From positions 87,136,321-87,200,320 of the forward strand of contig NC_083341.1 in NCBI RefSeq assembly GCF_019175385.1: a DNA stretch of 64,000 nucleotides, in the 5' to 3' direction. Source of the stretch: Lycium barbarum. Its lineage: Eukaryota > Streptophyta > Magnoliopsida > Solanales > Solanaceae. Within the stretch, counting starts at the first letter, position 1. Every line of letters starts with the position of its first letter. Of the stretch, positions 60,338 through 64,000 are shown piece after piece. The notes beneath the pieces are model-generated. The model did no database searches and was not told the origin of the DNA. It worked only from the letters and a program-made list of their open reading frames with translations. A program made the position numbers and the translations under genes.

Positions 60338-63001
60338 TGTCACACCATAATCTTGATCAGGGCGTGATGGGCACCCGACCCTTATTTAGGGCCGAGCGAA
60401 CCCTCTGACTCTTAGTACACACATAATCCCTTTGGACTCTTAAATGAAATAAAAACGAATCACATAGTTAAGGCTTCCAGAAACATTCTATTCGTCGTTC
60501 TCACGTCAAGTAAAATCTGTAATCATATGGAGTTTGTAACATAATGCATAATAGTACATCGGCTTACAGAGCCGCTTACAAGACTGACAACCCACATACG
60601 TGACTCTGTCTGCAGAGTCTCTAACATTAATCAGAAATCATAACATATTTACCCTGACTCGGCAACACTCCGGAAGGAAGTGGAGCTCGCCAATCCCGCT
60701 GAAACACCTTCTAGCAGAGTCTTCTACTCATCTGGGTGTACCTGCGTGGCATGAAACGCAGCCCCCGAAGAAAGGGGGTCAGTACGGAGAATGTACTGAG
60801 CATGTAAGGCATGAAATACAGTAAAGGATCATAACTGAAATGGAGATTTACCAGAAACAAATATGACTTTTAAAAACATCAATGCACTTGCCTTTTGAAA
60901 TGAAAATCCTGCATACCATTATCATATACCGTACCTGGCCCATTATGGGACTCGGTGGATAAAATCATGTCATCACATTATCATATCATCATGCATGCAT
61001 ATATATAAATATATATACCGTACCCGGCCCTCTAGTGAGGGACTCGGTGAATGAAGTCATACCGTACCCGACCCATCTTGGGACTCGGTGCCATAATCAT
61101 GTCATCATATACTTATACCGTACCCGGCCAATCATGGGACTCGGTGCCATAATCATATCATCATATACATATACCGTACCCGGCCTTCTAATGAGGGACT
61201 CGGTGAACAATGTAGTGGAATACGCACGATAACATATCCTGACCCGGGACTCAGGGAAAGATACATTGAGGCATACACGAGCAGAGTAGTGAGAAACTGT
61301 ATGCACATAAATAAATTTTCAAGACTTGATAAATAGTTACGCTAGCCGACACTTGAAGGATCACAAACACGTTTCGGGTCAATCCGAGTTAGTATAAGAA
61401 AGTTATGGACATTTTAGTACAGAAACCTCTACGAACGTTTCAGAAGCTAACTTTGGAAAATCAAAGAAATAGTCATATCAAGTACCATTCGAATATCGCT
61501 ATGGCTCAAATCAAAATAGAACTTTTGGAACCACACGCATGTATCAAGACATAACAAAACAATTTTCGGAAGTCAAGAACATTAGCCATCCTAGTGGCTC
61601 TAAGAATAGGAGTTTCTTTGAAATCATGCATATACATTGTCTGTTCGTTTCACAAGGATCATGCCAAAAGAATGAAAGGGTAAGCCTTACATACTTGGAA
61701 GATGATTCTCGACTTTCAACTTACTTCCCGTCTTGCAACTCGCGTAAGAATTATTCGTAGCCTCGTACTCTACATATGGAATCATTCATAATATCATTAG
61801 GATCATCGTCGTACGTTCGTCTCGAGACTTTAATTAAAACCCTATTAAATTCTGCCGAAATTCGAGCAGCATTTCCCCTGTTTATATGCATAGCCTGAAA
61901 TTCCAATTCAACAACCAACAACATCAACAACAATACCAATAGTATTAACATCATTTCCAATACCGACGTACGCCATAAAACAGCCCGCGCACTGTTTTCT
62001 AAATTTCTCAACCAACCAAATTTGCAATATAACTATTTAATAATTTTATTTCCGTAAAGAAGCTGAAATTAATACCAATAACATTAATAACAACATCCTC
62101 CACATTTTACAAGTTAAATACATTTATTATCATCCAAAATTTTCTTCAAGTTTCATTCCATAATTCACAACACCAACAAGCGAATTTATCAGGCTATTCT
62201 CTCCGTGCTAATCCGTCGAAACTCTAAATAAACTCGTTAACAATGAAAACGAACCTTTTTCATACCTTAAGCATGCAGCCACCACGTTATCACTCTTCTC
62301 CTTGGTTGAGTTTTAGCTCAAATTGAAGACAACGCAGCATACAACACTTTTCCCTTCATGGGCTTTGGGATTCGGGGCTCAGATTTTGATTAAAATTGGT
62401 TTTTCTTCTCCACGACTCTTTTTCTCTCTCTCCTCAGAATTTTCTGGGTGTTCCTGGTCTTAAAATGAGGAGGAATTCCGAAATTTGCACTTATAAAGAC
62501 ATGGGTAATGGGCCTAACCCGGTTGGGCTCGGATTGGGCCTAGCCCACTGACCTTTCTGTATTAAAACATCCATATCTCCTTATTCCGACGACACCTGAA
62601 GACCCACAACCTATGGTTGAAAAGATAATTCAAATATATACAACTTCTATTTCTTGGTATTTTTCGAAATTACAAACTTATAATACCGTTTTTGCCCCTC
62701 GAATTCAGATCACCCGAAAACGATACTTAAAAATATTTGTTTGGAGGACTTCCACTTTGATTCGGCTCAAGGGTCCTTCTTGAGTTGTGTTCAACTTCAC
62801 ATATGTGCTTCATATAAATTTTCATGTGTCCTAAAAAAAATCTCGACGTGTGGGCCCCACCTCAGCTTATGAATAATCCGACGTACAAAAGTACAGAATA
62901 CAACATTATCAATGTGAGTTTAAATTATGTGGCAACAACATGATTGTCAATTTTGAGGAAGCGCGTGTCACGCTCATGCTCTGAAAATGCGGGGTATAAC
63001 A
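60338..63001 (-). repeat. 5' LTR of element A
   Basis: 2664 bp, uninterrupted. Hairpin cassette 60740-60798; hairpin tandem repeats 60928-61204. The segment 62880-62990 contains the target site that T used in the other LTR, here still empty. Confidence 0.94.
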
Positions 63002-63006
63002 TTCTT

Positions 63007-63364
63007 CTTCCATTTTGAATTACACAGCTTCATCAACAACATCAAAAGAATCAATCACCGAAATGCTCTCGTAAGCACTTGGTAACTTCATCCCCTTACT
63101 TGCCTGAAAAGTCACCTCTTCATAACTGACTCGAAATTTTAATTCATTCTTTTTTGAATCCATAAGAGCTTTTCCCGTGGCAAGGAATGGTCTCCCCAGA
63201 ATAATGGGAATATCCCGATCAACAGTACAGTCAAGAATCACAAAATCTGCGGGCAACATAAATTTACCAACTCGCACAAGCACATCATCAACCACTCCAA
63301 CTGGCCGCTTGATAGATCTATCAGCCATCTGTAATCTCATAGTCATCAGCCTTGGCATCCCCAA
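63007..63364 (-). pseudogene. pol: Athila host element: protease, C-terminal part
   Basis: The frame reads MGMPRLMTMRLQMADRS, FVILDCTVDRDIPIILG, RPFLATGKALMD and VSYEEVTFQASKGM, typical Athila protease. It ends in a stop (about 63017-63019) before FKMEEESLGEAL, which continues at 38389 after element A is removed. In A-free sequence the stop replaces one codon only. Confidence 0.9.
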
Positions 63365-63370
63365 ACCTAA

Positions 63371-64000
63371 TTACTTGTAGATAGAAAGTGGCATCAAATT
63401 TATACTTGCCCCATTATTACACAGGGCACGAGAAAAAGTATGGTACCCAACAGAACAAGGAATGGCGAACGCCCCAGGATCTCCCTTTTGCTGGATAGTA
63501 GTTGTTGAAATAATGGAACTCACAGTATGAGTCAAACTCCCAGTCTCATGGTGCACCATTTTCTTCTTGGTCAACAAATCTTTCAAGTACTTAGCAAATT
63601 CGGGCATCTCCTTAACAACATCTAAGAATGGAAAGTTTAGAGATAACTGCTTCAGCTGGTCATAAAATTTCTCGAACTTAGCATCTTCATTTTTCTTCAC
63701 TAACCTTTGAGGAAAGGGAGGTTTAGATTTGAAAAGCTGAGTCAAAGGGCGGAGATCCCCCTTTATAGTCTGCTTGGTCTTATCATCAGCCACTTTCAAA
63801 CTTTCTGGAATATCAGCAACTTTCTCTTCACTAGGAACCTCATTAACAATAATTGGTGCATGAGACTGCACCTCTTCCTCTTCATTAATTGGCTCGAGAA
63901 CAACAACCTTCTTTTCAACACTTTAGAGTGTTTTACCACTCCGAGTACTGATAGCAAACACACGGTCTACACCACCTCCCCCATTCTTTGGATTCAGAAT
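63371..64000 (-). pseudogene. gag-pol: Athila host element: gag-protease linker and protease N-terminus
   Basis: From the window edge the minus strand reads VDRVFAISTRSGKTL, the A-x-T-R-S-G-K linker of Athila, then a stop (63924-63926, probably from CAA). Next come KPPFPQRLVKKNEDAKFEKF, PEFAKYLKDLLTKKKM, CSVGYHTFSRALCNNGAS and INLMPLSIYK. The protease active-site Asp (D-x-G-A-S) is Asn. A stop at 63365-63370 follows IYK, where the family has Gln before LGLG. The 5' LTR and most of gag lie beyond 64000. Confidence 0.92.

Larger units (their letters stand above)
38390..63001 (-). mobile_element. Element A: non-autonomous LTR retrotransposon, carrying tandem element T
   Basis: 5' LTR 60338-63001 (2664 bp), PBS 60324-60334, a 4.4-kb ORF-less interior, PPT 55903-55917 and a 3' LTR in two pieces (38390-40933 and 55784-55902, together 2663 bp) interrupted by T. 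The flanking duplication is TTCTT (38385-38389 and 63002-63006) within the Athila protease-RT linker. The LTRs are closely similar. No gag or pol domain is seen in the interior. Confidence 0.94.

Noticed and set aside
1..64000. CRISPR arrays, tRNA genes, bacterial operons or host protein-coding genes
   Set aside because: The direct repeats are LTRs or microsatellites. tRNA similarity is limited to the PBS complement. No exon-like non-transposon protein homology was recognised on either strand.

Overview
The window is plant repeat DNA, AT-rich, with no host gene that I can support. Every stretch belongs to LTR retrotransposons of the Ty3/gypsy (Metaviridae) order, or to one foldback MITE. LTRs of 2.4-3.5 kb ending in TGTCACGACCC/TGTCACACCC-type termini, the Met-tRNA primer site, and a MITE built from GGGTCAAATATACCC-type inverted repeats suggest a Solanaceae genome. 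This is inference; no taxon-specific gene is present.

Layout. An old Athila-lineage element on the minus strand underlies most of the window and has been split by five later insertions. Each has a 5-bp target duplication I could read. E is a solo LTR at 1824-4866 (GTACT). D is a solo LTR at 8605-11145 (CTTTT, with one extra base). C is a full Tekay/Del-type chromovirus at 12799-23851 (GTCAA). B is a coding-less element at 24599-35933 (ATAAG). A is a coding-less element at 38390-63001 (TTCTT). Three further insertions sit inside these: solo LTR G in the 5' LTR of B (29981-32508, AATAG), MITE M in the gag of C (19689-20758), and a three-LTR tandem element T in the 3' LTR of A (40934-55778, CCGAC). 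F (1-1555) is an LTR cut by the window edge. Removing the insertions brings together the minus-strand Athila pieces 64000-63007, 38389-35939, 24598-23857, 12798-11147, 8604-4872 and 1823-1556.

Coding content. C keeps gag, protease, RT, RNase H, integrase and a chromodomain, with many in-frame stops. T carries two copies of a gag-only interior. A and B have no ORF of their own. The Athila pieces have lost catalytic residues in protease, RT and integrase. Everything is a pseudogene or non-autonomous, so movement of A, B and T would need proteins from a relative such as an intact C-type element.

The most interesting signals are non-coding. (1) A leader hairpin about 48 nt after the primer site has a self-complementary loop hexamer (GCGCGC or GCCGGC), which looks like a kissing-loop RNA dimerisation site. 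(2) A 103-nt module derived from 5S rRNA lies in the interiors of A, B and T, with its pol III control boxes best preserved. (3) A hairpin cassette with compensatory changes lies 378-442 bp from the 3' end of all thirteen LTR copies. (4) A second covarying hairpin forms the LTR 3' terminus. (5) Arrays of paired palindromes with 18-20 bp pair spacing and a roughly 93-107 bp period lie just upstream of a TATA box in some LTRs, and recur in the Athila 3' region. None of these is explained by ordinary LTR/gag/pol annotation.
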